Below the pieces are notes generated by a model. It was not told where the DNA came from and searched no databases. It was given only the letters and a program-made list of their open reading frames with translations. From positions 744,001-808,000 of the forward strand of contig CAVYMJ010000006.1 in assembly GCA_963769585.1 (NCBI GenBank): 64,000 nt of DNA, in the 5' to 3' direction. This stretch comes from SSC3 sp963769585 (GTDB taxonomy: Bacteria > Actinomycetota > Actinomycetes > Propionibacteriales > Nocardioidaceae). Shown in pieces: positions 15,823 to 26,304 of the stretch. How positions within the stretch are numbered: the first letter of the stretch is position 1; each line of letters begins with the position of its first letter. Both the position numbers and the translations under genes were made by a program.

Positions 15823-16635
15823 CTACTTGGTCGGCCGGCCGCTCTCGGTGTACGCCGGCCCGCTGCCGTCGAGGTTCGCCAGCGCCGACTCGACGCGGCG
15901 GGCGGTGAAGTCAGCCGCCCTGTCGCGGACCTGCTGGGGCGTGCAGAACTCCACCGCGCGGATCTCTCGGGCCTGCAGTACCGCCGACGCGAGAAGGTCG
16001 GCGCTGTGCACGCCGCCGTCGAAGACCAAGCACACGGCATCGTCCCAACCGCCCCACGGGGGTAACCAGTCGGTGAGCAGGAGGGGCCCTGCGTCGATCT
16101 GAAGGCCGAGCTCCTCTTTGACCTCGCGCGTCACTGCGAGCTGCGGCGACTCGCTGACCTCGACGACTCCGCCCGGGAGGTCCCAGTCCTGCTTGTAGGT
16201 CAGTCGGCACAGCATCACCCGCCCCTGCGGGTCGTGGACCAGCAGTTGGGCGATCGCCCGCTTGCGGGGCAGGAAGGAGTTCAGCAGCGAGCGGAAGCCT
16301 CGCGACTCCGTGATCGGTGAGTCACCCAGGATGCGTGAGAACAGCACGCGGTCCACCCGCTCTCCGTCGACTTCGGCGCTACCCCGCATCACGCCTTCGC
16401 GATGCAGGCCTGACCAGGTGGCGATCCGGATCGCCACCGTGTCCTCTGGGTCGACGAGAGTCTCCACCCTCGCCTGTTTGAGGTCGCCCAGCGCCCGTTC
16501 CACCTGCCGTCTCACGGCGGTGCTGGCGATCTCGAAACCCTCGGACTGAAGCTCTCTGGTCCAGCTGACCCGGGACACCCCGTTGCCCGCGGGCTCCAGG
16601 GTCACGCCGTGCTGGGTCAGGTGAGGGCTGGACAC
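15823..16635 (-). CDS. GNAT-like/Nudix fusion hydrolase
   Basis: 270 aa. The C-terminal half is a Nudix hydrolase with a full Nudix box (GGVVEVSE...REVKEELGL) at about 155-180. The N-terminal 105 residues resemble the second half of a RimJ-type acetyltransferase (EGFEIASTAVRRQVERAL, RVETLVDPEDTVAIRIATWSGLHREGVMRG), but the acceptor half and acetyl-CoA loop are short or missing, so this part may be non-catalytic. The Nudix part would cleave a nucleoside-diphosphate derivative; substrate unknown. Confidence 0.8.
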   Translation of the reverse strand: MSSPHLTQHGVTLEPAGNGVSRVSWTRELQSEGFEIASTAVRRQVERALGDLKQARVETLVDPEDTVAIRIATWSGLHREGVMRGSAEVDGERVDRVLFSRILGDSPITESRGFRSLLNSFLPRKRAIAQLLVHDPQGRVMLCRLTYKQDWDLPGGVVEVSESPQLAVTREVKEELGLQIDAGPLLLTDWLPPWGGWDDAVCLVFDGGVHSADLLASAVLQAREIRAVEFCTPQQVRDRAADFTARRVESALANLDGSGPAYTESGRPTK

Positions 16636-16727
16636 ACGATCAGACTAGCCAGCGGGTCGCGGGGACCTCCCTGCGACGCTCTTTCTGGGCTTTACTACAG
16701 GGGAGGGACCGAGCTGGACGAAGAGCG

Positions 16728-18332
16728 ATGGTGGATGACATCGGGCTTGCGAGGGATCGCCGGGCGCGCGGACAGTGGCGTCAGGCCTGCGACTCCTTCC
16801 TCGCCGAGGAAGCACGCCTGGGAGCCGACGACCTGGAGTCCCTGGCGGTCTGTGCCTTCCTGGTCGGGCGGGACGCCGCGAGCGACAGAGCGTGGGAGCG
16901 GGCCTACCGACTCCGAACCGACGCAGGGGACCGAGTTGGCGCGGCACGGTGTGCGTTCTGGCTCGCGTTCCGGCTGCTCAACGCCGGTGAAGGCCCCCTT
17001 GCCAATGGCTGGATCGCCCGGTTGGAGCGGCTTCTCCTGGGCTGGCAGGAGGACTCACTCGAGCATGCCCGGCTCGCTTACCTGACCGGTCTTCAAGCGG
17101 CTTTCGAGAGCGACCTGCCGACGGCCGAGACGGCGCTGAGCCGCTCCGCTGAGCTGGCTTCCCGGCATGGCGACCTCGAGACAGCCGCCCTCGCGCAGTT
17201 GTGGCTCGGTCGGGTGCTGATCTTCCGCGGGGCGATCAGCCCAGGAGTGCGCCTCCTCGACGAGGCCATGCTCGCGGTTCGGTCGGAGGCGCTGTCGCCA
17301 GCGGCGGTCGGTGACAGTTACTGCACGGCGATAGACGCGTGCCGCGACCTCTTCGACGTGCGGCGGGGCCTGGTGTGGACCGAGGGACTCTCCCGGTGGT
17401 GCGAGGGACAACCGGAACTAGTCCCCTTTGCCGGGGTCTGCCTCGTACATCGCTCGGAGTTCCTCCAGCTCAAGGGCGCTTGGGGCGAGGCTATGGAACA
17501 GGTCGACCTGGCTCGGGCACGGCTCGCCCAGCCGAGCCTTCAGCCTGCCTTCGGCGCGGCCGTGTACCAGCAGGGCGAACTGCATCGGCTGCGCGGCGAG
17601 CTGGACGTGGCCGAGCAGTGCTACCGCGAGGCGGCCCGGTATGGCCGGGACCCGCAGCCCGGCCTGGCCTTGCTGCGGCTGAGCCAGGGGCGCACGGCTG
17701 ACGCCGCGCAGGCAATCGACCGCGCGCTGGCCGAGGCGGCCGAGCCGGTGGAGCGCTGGCAACTGCTGGCGGCCTACGTCGAGATCATGCTGGGCAACGA
17801 CCGCACGGTCGCCGCCGGGACGGCGACCGCCGAGCTCTCGGAGGTCGCCGGCAGGCTCGGGTCGCCACTGCTCGACGCGGTAACCAGACGGGCCGAGGGC
17901 TCGGTTCTGCTCGCCGAGGGCGACCCTCGTGGAGCGCTGACAACGCTCCGCCGCGCGGCCGACGGCTTCCGCGCCTGCGACACCCCTTACGAGGCGGCCA
18001 GGACCTCAGTCCTCATCGGGCGTGCCCGATCCAGGCTGGGCGACCAGGAGGGAGCGCGGGACGAGCTGGACGCCGCAAGGTCGACCTTCGTCCGGCTCGG
18101 AGCGAAGCCGGATCTGGCACGGCTGGACGCCGACGCTCCAGCGGCCCTTACTGCACGTGAGCTCCAGGTGCTCCGGTTGGTGGCGCGCGGCGCGACCAAC
18201 CGCCAGATCGGCACTGAGCTGAGACTCAGCGAGCGCACCGTGGACAGGCACGTCAGCAACATCTTCTCCAAGCTGGGCGTCTCCTCGCGGGCGGCAGCCA
18301 CTGCCCTCGCCTACGAGACCGAGCTGCTCTGA
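16728..18332 (+). CDS. LuxR-family regulator with TPR-like helical domain
   Basis: 534 aa. Residues 1-450 form helical repeats (for example GELDVAEQCYREAARYG, GDPRGALTTLRRAADGF) without an ATPase P-loop. The last 65 residues are a LuxR/GerE HTH (LTARELQVLRLVARGATNRQIGTELRLSERTVDRHVSNIFSKLGVSSRAAA). The protein is therefore a MalT-like regulator reduced to its sensor-repeat and DNA-binding parts. Target genes are unknown; the methyltransferase downstream has its own ribosome-binding site. Confidence 0.87.
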   Translation: MVDDIGLARDRRARGQWRQACDSFLAEEARLGADDLESLAVCAFLVGRDAASDRAWERAYRLRTDAGDRVGAARCAFWLAFRLLNAGEGPLANGWIARLERLLLGWQEDSLEHARLAYLTGLQAAFESDLPTAETALSRSAELASRHGDLETAALAQLWLGRVLIFRGAISPGVRLLDEAMLAVRSEALSPAAVGDSYCTAIDACRDLFDVRRGLVWTEGLSRWCEGQPELVPFAGVCLVHRSEFLQLKGAWGEAMEQVDLARARLAQPSLQPAFGAAVYQQGELHRLRGELDVAEQCYREAARYGRDPQPGLALLRLSQGRTADAAQAIDRALAEAAEPVERWQLLAAYVEIMLGNDRTVAAGTATAELSEVAGRLGSPLLDAVTRRAEGSVLLAEGDPRGALTTLRRAADGFRACDTPYEAARTSVLIGRARSRLGDQEGARDELDAARSTFVRLGAKPDLARLDADAPAALTARELQVLRLVARGATNRQIGTELRLSERTVDRHVSNIFSKLGVSSRAAATALAYETELL

Positions 18333-18468
18333 CCGCCTGTACCCACGCGGGCGGCGGGAAACCGGTGGGTGGTTTGGCCGACGTCACCGCACCCGTGTGC
18401 GCCTAGCCTCGGCTCATCCCGGGCCCGCTCACAGGACGACCGGGCCGCGCCAGGCAAGGAGCAGCGTG

Positions 18469-19086
18469 ATGAGCACCTTCTACAAAGTGTCCTACCGGAT
18501 CGGCTTCCACCCCTGGGAGGACCTGGCCGAGCACAAGCCCTTCGCGGATGCGCTGACGGCACTGGTCGAGCGTGAGGAACGAGGCAACGAGCCACCGTAC
18601 GGTCGTGCGCTGGACCTGGGCTGCGGCAGCGCGATCTGGGGGGTGCGCCTGGCGCAACGCGGCTGGCAGGTCACCGGTGTCGACCTCGTGCCCAAGGCCC
18701 TCCACCGAGCAGAGCGCCGGATTCGCGCGTCGGGGGTCGACATGAAGGTCGTGTTGGGTGACGTCACGCGACTGCGCGAGGCGGGTACGGGGTCGAGTTT
18801 CCGGCTGGTGGTGGACACTGGCACCTTCCACGGACTGAAGCCCCGACAGCGCCTGGAGATGGGCCGCGAGGTCACGGCGGTGACGGGTCCGGACTCGACG
18901 GTTCTGCTCGACTGCTTCGCGCCGAAGAAGCGGGGCCCCCTGCCGCGTGGCTGCACCCGCGAAGACGTCGAGGAAGCCTTCCCGGACTGGGTCGTGACCG
19001 ACGTAGTGGACGCCGACACAGCGCCGGACCCGATCGCCCGCGTATTCAGGTTCGACGAGGTGTTCTACCGGCTACGCCGTCGGTGA
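18469..19086 (+). CDS. class I SAM-dependent methyltransferase
   Basis: 205 aa from the ATG at 18469 after AAGGAG. Motif I ALDLGCGSAIWGVRLA, motif II VTGVDLVPKAL and GDVTRLRE are clear. A TPMT/UbiE-like small-molecule methyltransferase is most likely; substrate unknown. Its 3' end overlaps the convergent glgB by 15 bp. Confidence 0.85.
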   Translation: MSTFYKVSYRIGFHPWEDLAEHKPFADALTALVEREERGNEPPYGRALDLGCGSAIWGVRLAQRGWQVTGVDLVPKALHRAERRIRASGVDMKVVLGDVTRLREAGTGSSFRLVVDTGTFHGLKPRQRLEMGREVTAVTGPDSTVLLDCFAPKKRGPLPRGCTREDVEEAFPDWVVTDVVDADTAPDPIARVFRFDEVFYRLRRR

Positions 19087-21228
19087 GTCGGCATAGCGCA
19101 GCCACAGCGCCCCCAACGGCGGGACCGTGATCGTCGCGCTGGCCGGTAGTCCGTGCGAGGGCGTCGGAACGGCGGTGACCGACCCGAGGTTCCCTACTCC
19201 CGAGCCGGTGTACGTCGCGGCGTCGGTGTTGAGGACCTCGTCCCAGCGGCCCGCTGCGGGGAGGCCGATCTTGTAGTCGGCGTGCGGTACGCCGGCGAAG
19301 TTCACCACGCACGCCAGCAGCGAGTCGCCGGCGCGCCTGATGAACGAGTAGGTGTTGTTCGTCGAGTCGTTGGCGTCGATCCACCGGAAGCCATCGGGGG
19401 AGTAGTCATCGGTCCACATCGCCTCGGTCTCGACGTACACCCGGTTGAGGTCCCCCACCAGCGACTTGATGCCCTGGTGCTCGGGGTGGTCGAGCAGCCA
19501 CCAGTCGAGCTCGCGGCTCTCAGCCCACTCCGACTCCTGTCCGAGCTCGCAGCCCATGAAGAGCAGCTGCTTGCCAGGATGCGCCCACATGTAGGCGAGC
19601 AAGGCGCGCAGGTTGGCCAGCTGCTGCCAACGGTCTCCGGGCATCTTGCGCAGCAGCGAGCCCTTCCCGTGGACGACCTCGTCGTGGGAGAACGGGAGCA
19701 CGAACTGCTCGGAGTAGGCGTACATCATCGAGAAGGTCAGCTGCGCGTGGTGGTACTGGCGGTAGATCGGCTCGTTCTCGACGTACCCGAGCGTGTCGTG
19801 CATCCAGCCCATGTTCCACTTCAACCCGAAACCGAGCCCGCCCAGGTGAGTCGGCCTGGTGACCCCTGGCCACGAGGTCGACTCCTCGGCGATCGTGACG
19901 ATGCCCGGCACGCGCTTGTAGCAGGTGGCGTTCAGCTCCTGCAGGAAGCTCACCGCCTCGAGGTTCTCGCGCCCGCCGTAGACGTTCGGGCTCCACTCGC
20001 CGGGCTCACGCGCGTAGTCGAGGTAGAGCATGCTCGCGACCGCGTCCACGCGGAGGCCGTCGATGTGGAACTCCTCCAGCCAGTACAGCGCGCTGGCCAC
20101 CAGGAAGTTCCGGACCTCCTTGCGGCCGAAGTCGAAGATGAGCGTGCCCCACTCCGGGTGCTCGCCGCGCGACGGGTTCGGGTCTTCGTACAGCGAGGTG
20201 CCGTCGAAGCGCGCCAGGGCGAAGTCGTCCTTGGGGAAGTGGGCCGGCACCCAGTCCAGCAGTACGCCGATCCCGGCCTGGTGCAGGCGGTCGATCAGGT
20301 AGCGCAGGTCGTCAGGGTCGCCCAGGCGTGCAGTCGGCGCGAAGTACGAGGTGACCTGATACCCCCAGGACCCGCCGTACGGGTGCTCCATGACCGGCAT
20401 GAGCTCCACGTGCGTGAAGCCGGTCTCCTTCAGGTAGGTGATGAGCTCGTCGGCCAGCGAACGGTAGGTGAGGCCACGCCTCCAGGACGGAAGGTGGATC
20501 TCGTAGATCGACATGGGTCGACGGCCGACGTCCTGCTTAGCGCGCAGGTCCAGCCAGTCGCCGTCGCCCCACTCGTAGCGACTCTCGAAGACGACCGAGC
20601 TGGTCGCCGGAGGAGTCTCGGTGCAGCTGGCCAGCGGGTCGGCCTTGACCCTCCAGACGTCGTCGGCGCCGAGGATGTCGTACTTGTAGAGGGTTCCCTT
20701 GCCCAGCTCCGGCACGAAGAGCTCCCAGACGCCCGAGGCGCCCATCTGTCGCATCGGGTGCTCCCGGCCGTCCCAGGAGTTGAAGTCGCCCTTGACCCGC
20801 ACTCCGCGGGCGCCCGGCGCCCAGACCGCGAACGAGACCCCATCAGCGGTGCCGTCGTAGCGGCGCACGTGGGCGCCCAGCACGTCCCACAGACGCTCGT
20901 GGCGGCCCTCGTTGATCAGGTGCAGGTCCACGTCGCCGAGCGTGGGAAGGTAGCGGTACGGGCAGTCCACCAGATGCGGGACGCCATCGGCGTAGGTCAC
21001 CTCGAGCCGGTAGTCGGGCACCTCGGTCACCGGAAGCAGCGCGCTCCAGACGCCGTGGGCGTCGTGGCTCATCGCGACGCTGGTGCCGTCGTACACGACG
21101 AGCACGCGTTCCGCGAGAGGTTTGAGGCTGCGTACCATCACCCCGCCACGGACCGGGTGCGCGCCCAGGATCGCGTGGGGGTCGCCGTACCGGCCCGCGG
21201 CCAGCAGCCCAAGGTCGCTCTCCTTCAC
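19072..21228 (-). CDS. glgB: 1,4-alpha-glucan branching enzyme
   Basis: 718 aa from a GTG. The N-terminal N1 and CBM48 domains (about 1-220) include GVRVKGDFNSWDGREHPMR. The GH13 catalytic barrel carries DGLRVDAVASMLYLDY (nucleophile Asp), TIAEESTSWPGV (acid/base Glu) and PFSHDEVVHGKGSL (transition-state Asp). It forms alpha-1,6 branches in glycogen-like glucan. It is last in the glgE-treS-mak-glgB operon, 43 bp after mak, and in the GlgE pathway it works alternately with GlgE. Confidence 0.96.
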   Translation of the reverse strand: MKESDLGLLAAGRYGDPHAILGAHPVRGGVMVRSLKPLAERVLVVYDGTSVAMSHDAHGVWSALLPVTEVPDYRLEVTYADGVPHLVDCPYRYLPTLGDVDLHLINEGRHERLWDVLGAHVRRYDGTADGVSFAVWAPGARGVRVKGDFNSWDGREHPMRQMGASGVWELFVPELGKGTLYKYDILGADDVWRVKADPLASCTETPPATSSVVFESRYEWGDGDWLDLRAKQDVGRRPMSIYEIHLPSWRRGLTYRSLADELITYLKETGFTHVELMPVMEHPYGGSWGYQVTSYFAPTARLGDPDDLRYLIDRLHQAGIGVLLDWVPAHFPKDDFALARFDGTSLYEDPNPSRGEHPEWGTLIFDFGRKEVRNFLVASALYWLEEFHIDGLRVDAVASMLYLDYAREPGEWSPNVYGGRENLEAVSFLQELNATCYKRVPGIVTIAEESTSWPGVTRPTHLGGLGFGLKWNMGWMHDTLGYVENEPIYRQYHHAQLTFSMMYAYSEQFVLPFSHDEVVHGKGSLLRKMPGDRWQQLANLRALLAYMWAHPGKQLLFMGCELGQESEWAESRELDWWLLDHPEHQGIKSLVGDLNRVYVETEAMWTDDYSPDGFRWIDANDSTNNTYSFIRRAGDSLLACVVNFAGVPHADYKIGLPAAGRWDEVLNTDAATYTGSGVGNLGSVTAVPTPSHGLPASATITVPPLGALWLRYADSPTA

Positions 21229-21271
21229 CTTCGCGATGATGGGTACTCCGTTCTTGTCGACGTCTCCAACT

Positions 21272-22623
21272 TTAGGCCCGCGCGCCGGCGAGCCGCCGGA
21301 TCGCGTCGAGGGGGATGTGGACCCAGTCCGGCCGGTTCCGGGTCTCGTAGATCACCTCGTAGATCGCCTTGTCGGCCTCGTACGCCGCGACGAGCACGCT
21401 CGCCTCTCCGGTACGCGCGTCCAGTCCGGTCACCTCGCGGTAGCCGTCGAGGAAGGCGGCCCGGTTGCGGTCCGCCCACTCGCGGGCTCGCGACAGAGTG
21501 TGCTCTCCCGCCTCGACGTGGGCCTCGTCCATCACCGAGGCCGCGTAGTCGAACGACCGGAGCATGCCCGCGACGTCACGCCAGACCGAGTCCGGCAGCA
21601 CTCTCTCGGCGAGCAGCTTGGCGGGCTCCCCTTCGAAGTCGACGATCTTCCAGCCCCTGACCGTGCGCAGGGTCTGGCCCAGGTGCAGGTCGCCGTGCAC
21701 CCGCTGGGCGGTGATCTTCCCGCCGAGCCTGCGCAGGTCCTTGAACCGCGACCGGAGGGCCGCGACGTGCGGCTTGAGGTCGGCTGCCACACGGACCGCG
21801 GCGTCGAGCCGCGCAGCCATCTCGTCGGCCACGTTGGCCGGCTCGACAACGGTGGTCTCGAAAGCCCCAGCGAGAGCGACGTGGATCTCGCCCACAGCAC
21901 TGCCGAGCCGGTGCGCCTCGGCGGCGAAGTCACCGCCGGCCTCGGCGGCGGACACATCGGGAGACGCGTAGAGATCACGGACGCTGGTCAGAGCCAGCTC
22001 CCAGCCGTCGCTCGCCGTGCGAAGGAACTGCTGCAACATCGCCAGCTGGTAGGCCGGGCCGCTCTCGGTCTCCAGCTCGGCCCAGCCGTACAGGGCCGCC
22101 ACGTGCTCGGAGCCGGACTCGGTGAGCCGGGCATGCACCTCGATGTCGGGGTTGCGTCCCTGCGTGACTTTGCGGAAGACCTTCATCAGGCAGTCTTCGC
22201 CGAATGCGACCGAGGTGTTGGACTGCTCCCCGGTCAGCACCGCCGACCGGGCCCCTGTGTCGATCTCGTGTCCGGGGACCCGGTGGAAGACGAGCCCGTC
22301 GTCGTACCGCGTCGCCGAGGCGAACGAGGCGAGCAGATGCGGCGTCATCTCGTGGTCGTGCAGGGCGTCGTAGGCGAAGACCTCGCCAAGCACCGGGTCG
22401 TTCCAGGTGCCGACCAGGGCGTGGTCGAGGTGCTCCTGCGGCTTGTCGTAGTAGCCGAGCGGAACCTGGTACGTCGCGGACTCCCCACCCTCGAACGTGA
22501 CGGTGGCCAGGATGATGCGCAGCGTGTCGCGCAGCGGGATCTCGCGTACGTCGGTGAGCTCGAAGCCGCGGCCCTTGCCGCCGAACCACCGGGCTCCTGC
22601 GATGAACTGCTCGATTGCCGTCT

Positions 22624-22627
<4 letters not shown>
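21272..22627 (-). CDS. mak: maltokinase
   Basis: 451 aa from the GTG at 22627, overlapping the treS stop as GTGA. Kinase-like fold: the N-terminal cap contains ARWFGGKGRGFEL, the catalytic loop is QRVHGDLHLGQTLR and the metal-binding motif is WKIVDFEGEPAKLL. Maltokinase (Pep2/Mak1) phosphorylates maltose with ATP to maltose 1-phosphate, the GlgE substrate. In some bacteria it is fused to TreS; here the two are separate but coupled. Confidence 0.94.
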
Positions 22628-24299
<1,672 letters not shown>

Positions 24300-24300
<1 letters not shown>

Positions 24301-26204
24301 CAGGTCGCCTTTCCGACGGTGAGGATGTGGGCCGGCTCGTGGTGGGGGTCGAGCCTGACGTAGTTCGACTCGCCCCAGGTCCAGTCCTGCCCGGTGACCT
24401 CGTCGTGGACGACGAAACGGTCAGCCCAGTCCAGCCCGAGAGCGGGCATGTTCAGGTGCACGGTCGTCTCACGCGCGCCGTGCGGGTCCAGGTTCACCAC
24501 CACGATCAGCCTGTCGTCGCCATGGGTCTTGGAGAAGCAGGTGATGGCGCCGTCGTCACTGCCGTGGACCACGAAGTTGCGCAGCAGGTGCAGCGCCGGG
24601 TGGTTGTGCCGGAGCCTGTTGAGGAAGGTCACGTACGGCGCCAGCGTGGCTCCGGAGGAGTCGGCTGCCTCCCAGTCCCGGACCCGGAGCTGGTACTTCT
24701 CCGAGTCCAGGTACTCCTCGCTGCCGGGTTTGACCGCGACATGCTCATAGAGCTCGAAGCCGGCGTACATGCCCCAGCTGGGGGAGGAGAGCGCCGCGAG
24801 GGTCGCCCTGATCTTGAACGCCGCGGGGCCGCCGTACTGGAGGTAGTCGTGGAGGATGTCGGGAGTGTTGACGAAGAAGTTCGGACGCAGGAACGGAGCG
24901 CTGTAGCCACTGAGCTCGGACAGGTACTCCTCGAAGCCGGGCTTGTCATTGCGCCAGGTGAAGTAGGTGTAGCTCTGGTGGAAGCCGACCTTGCCCAGGG
25001 TGTGCATCATCGTGGGCTTGGTGAACGCCTCGGACAGGAACAGCACGTCCGGGTCGGTGCTGCGGACCTCGGCGAGCAGCCGCTCCCAGAACTGCACCGG
25101 CTTGGTGTGCGGGTTGTCGACTCGGAAGATCCGCACCCCGTGGTCCATCCAGTGGCGGCACACGCGCAGCACCTCGGCGTAGATCCCCTCGGGATCGTTG
25201 TCGAAGTTGACCGGGTAGATGTCCTGGTACTTCTTCGGCGGGTTCTCCGCATAGGCGATCGTCCCGTCGGCAAGGGTCGTGAACCACTCCGGATGCGCGG
25301 TGACCCAGGGGTGGTCGGGCGCTGCCTGCAACGCCAGGTCCAGCGCCACCTCCAGCCCCTCGTCGGCGGCGCGGGCTACGAAGTCGTCGAAGTCCTCAAG
25401 GGTCCCCAGGTCGGGGTGTACGGCGTCGTGGCCGCCGTCCTTGGAGCCGATCGCCCAGGGCGAGCCGACGTCCTGGGCCCCCGGGGTCAAGGTGTTGTTC
25501 GGACCCTTTCGGTTGACCTCCCCGATCGGGTGGATGGGCGGTAGGTAGATGACGTCGAAGCCCATCGCCTTGACCGCAGGCAGTCGCTCGGCCGCGGTCT
25601 TGAAGGTGCCCGTCACCACGGTCTCGCCGATCGTGCGGGCACCCTCGCTGCGCGGGAAGAACTCGTACCAGGCCCCGAACAGCGCCCGCTCGCGGTCGGC
25701 GAAGACAGGGAACGGCCCGGTGGCCGAGACCAGGTCACGAAGCTGGGCACCCGCGGTCGTGCCGGCCGACAGCCTGACCTCGACCGGCCGGTCCACGTCA
25801 CGCAGCGCCTTGGCCGCGTCGGCCAACCCCGCCCGATCCATCAGCCGGGCGCCTTCCTCCAGCATCAGCTCGACGTCGATGCCGGCTGGCACCTTGATCT
25901 CCGCGTTGTGGACCCAGGTCGCCACCGGGTCGCTCCACGACTCGATCTCGAAAGACCAGGCGCCTTCGCTCGGGCAGGACACCGTGGCGGCGTACCGGTC
26001 CTGCTCTGAATGTGGGTGCATGGGCACGGGGGCCTGCCGTACGCCGGCGGGGTCGATGAGCACCACTCCGGCGCCGAGGGCGTCATGCCCCTCGCGGAAG
26101 ACCAGCGCGGTGACTTCGAAGGGCTCGTCCACCACTGCCTTGGCGGGATAGCGGCCTCCTTCTACCAGGGGCGTCACGGACAGGACGGGGATGCGGCCGA
26201 TCAT
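24300..26204 (-). CDS. glgE: alpha-1,4-glucan:maltose-1-phosphate maltosyltransferase
   Basis: 634 aa from the ATG at 26204 (MIGRIPVLSVTP). An N-terminal beta-sandwich dimer domain is followed by a GH13_3 barrel with catalytic GVRIFRVDNPHTKP (nucleophile), LFLSEAFTKPTMM (acid/base) and FVNTPDILHDY. The family extends linear alpha-1,4-glucan from maltose 1-phosphate. It is first gene of the glgE-treS-mak-glgB operon, so the whole trehalose-to-glucan route is transcribed together. Divergent from glgP across a 100-bp gap with a perfect palindrome. Confidence 0.96.
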
Positions 26205-26266
26205 GAGTCGAAGGTATCGCGACCGGCTAGCACCGGGCTCAGGGGTGTGGTGGCCGCAGCCCCCGA

Positions 26267-26280
26267 TTGGATCGATCCAA
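26267..26280. promoter_or_regulatory. perfect 14-bp palindrome between glgE and glgP (candidate LacI-type operator)
   Basis: TTGGATCGATCCAA reads the same on both strands and has the central CG typical of LacI-family operators. It lies 24 bp before the glgP GTG and 62 bp before the glgE ATG, just ahead of a TTTATGGT element that could be the glgP -10. No LacI-family gene is present in the window. Confidence 0.6.
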
Positions 26281-26304
26281 CGTTTATGGTCTACCGTCGT
26301 ACTC

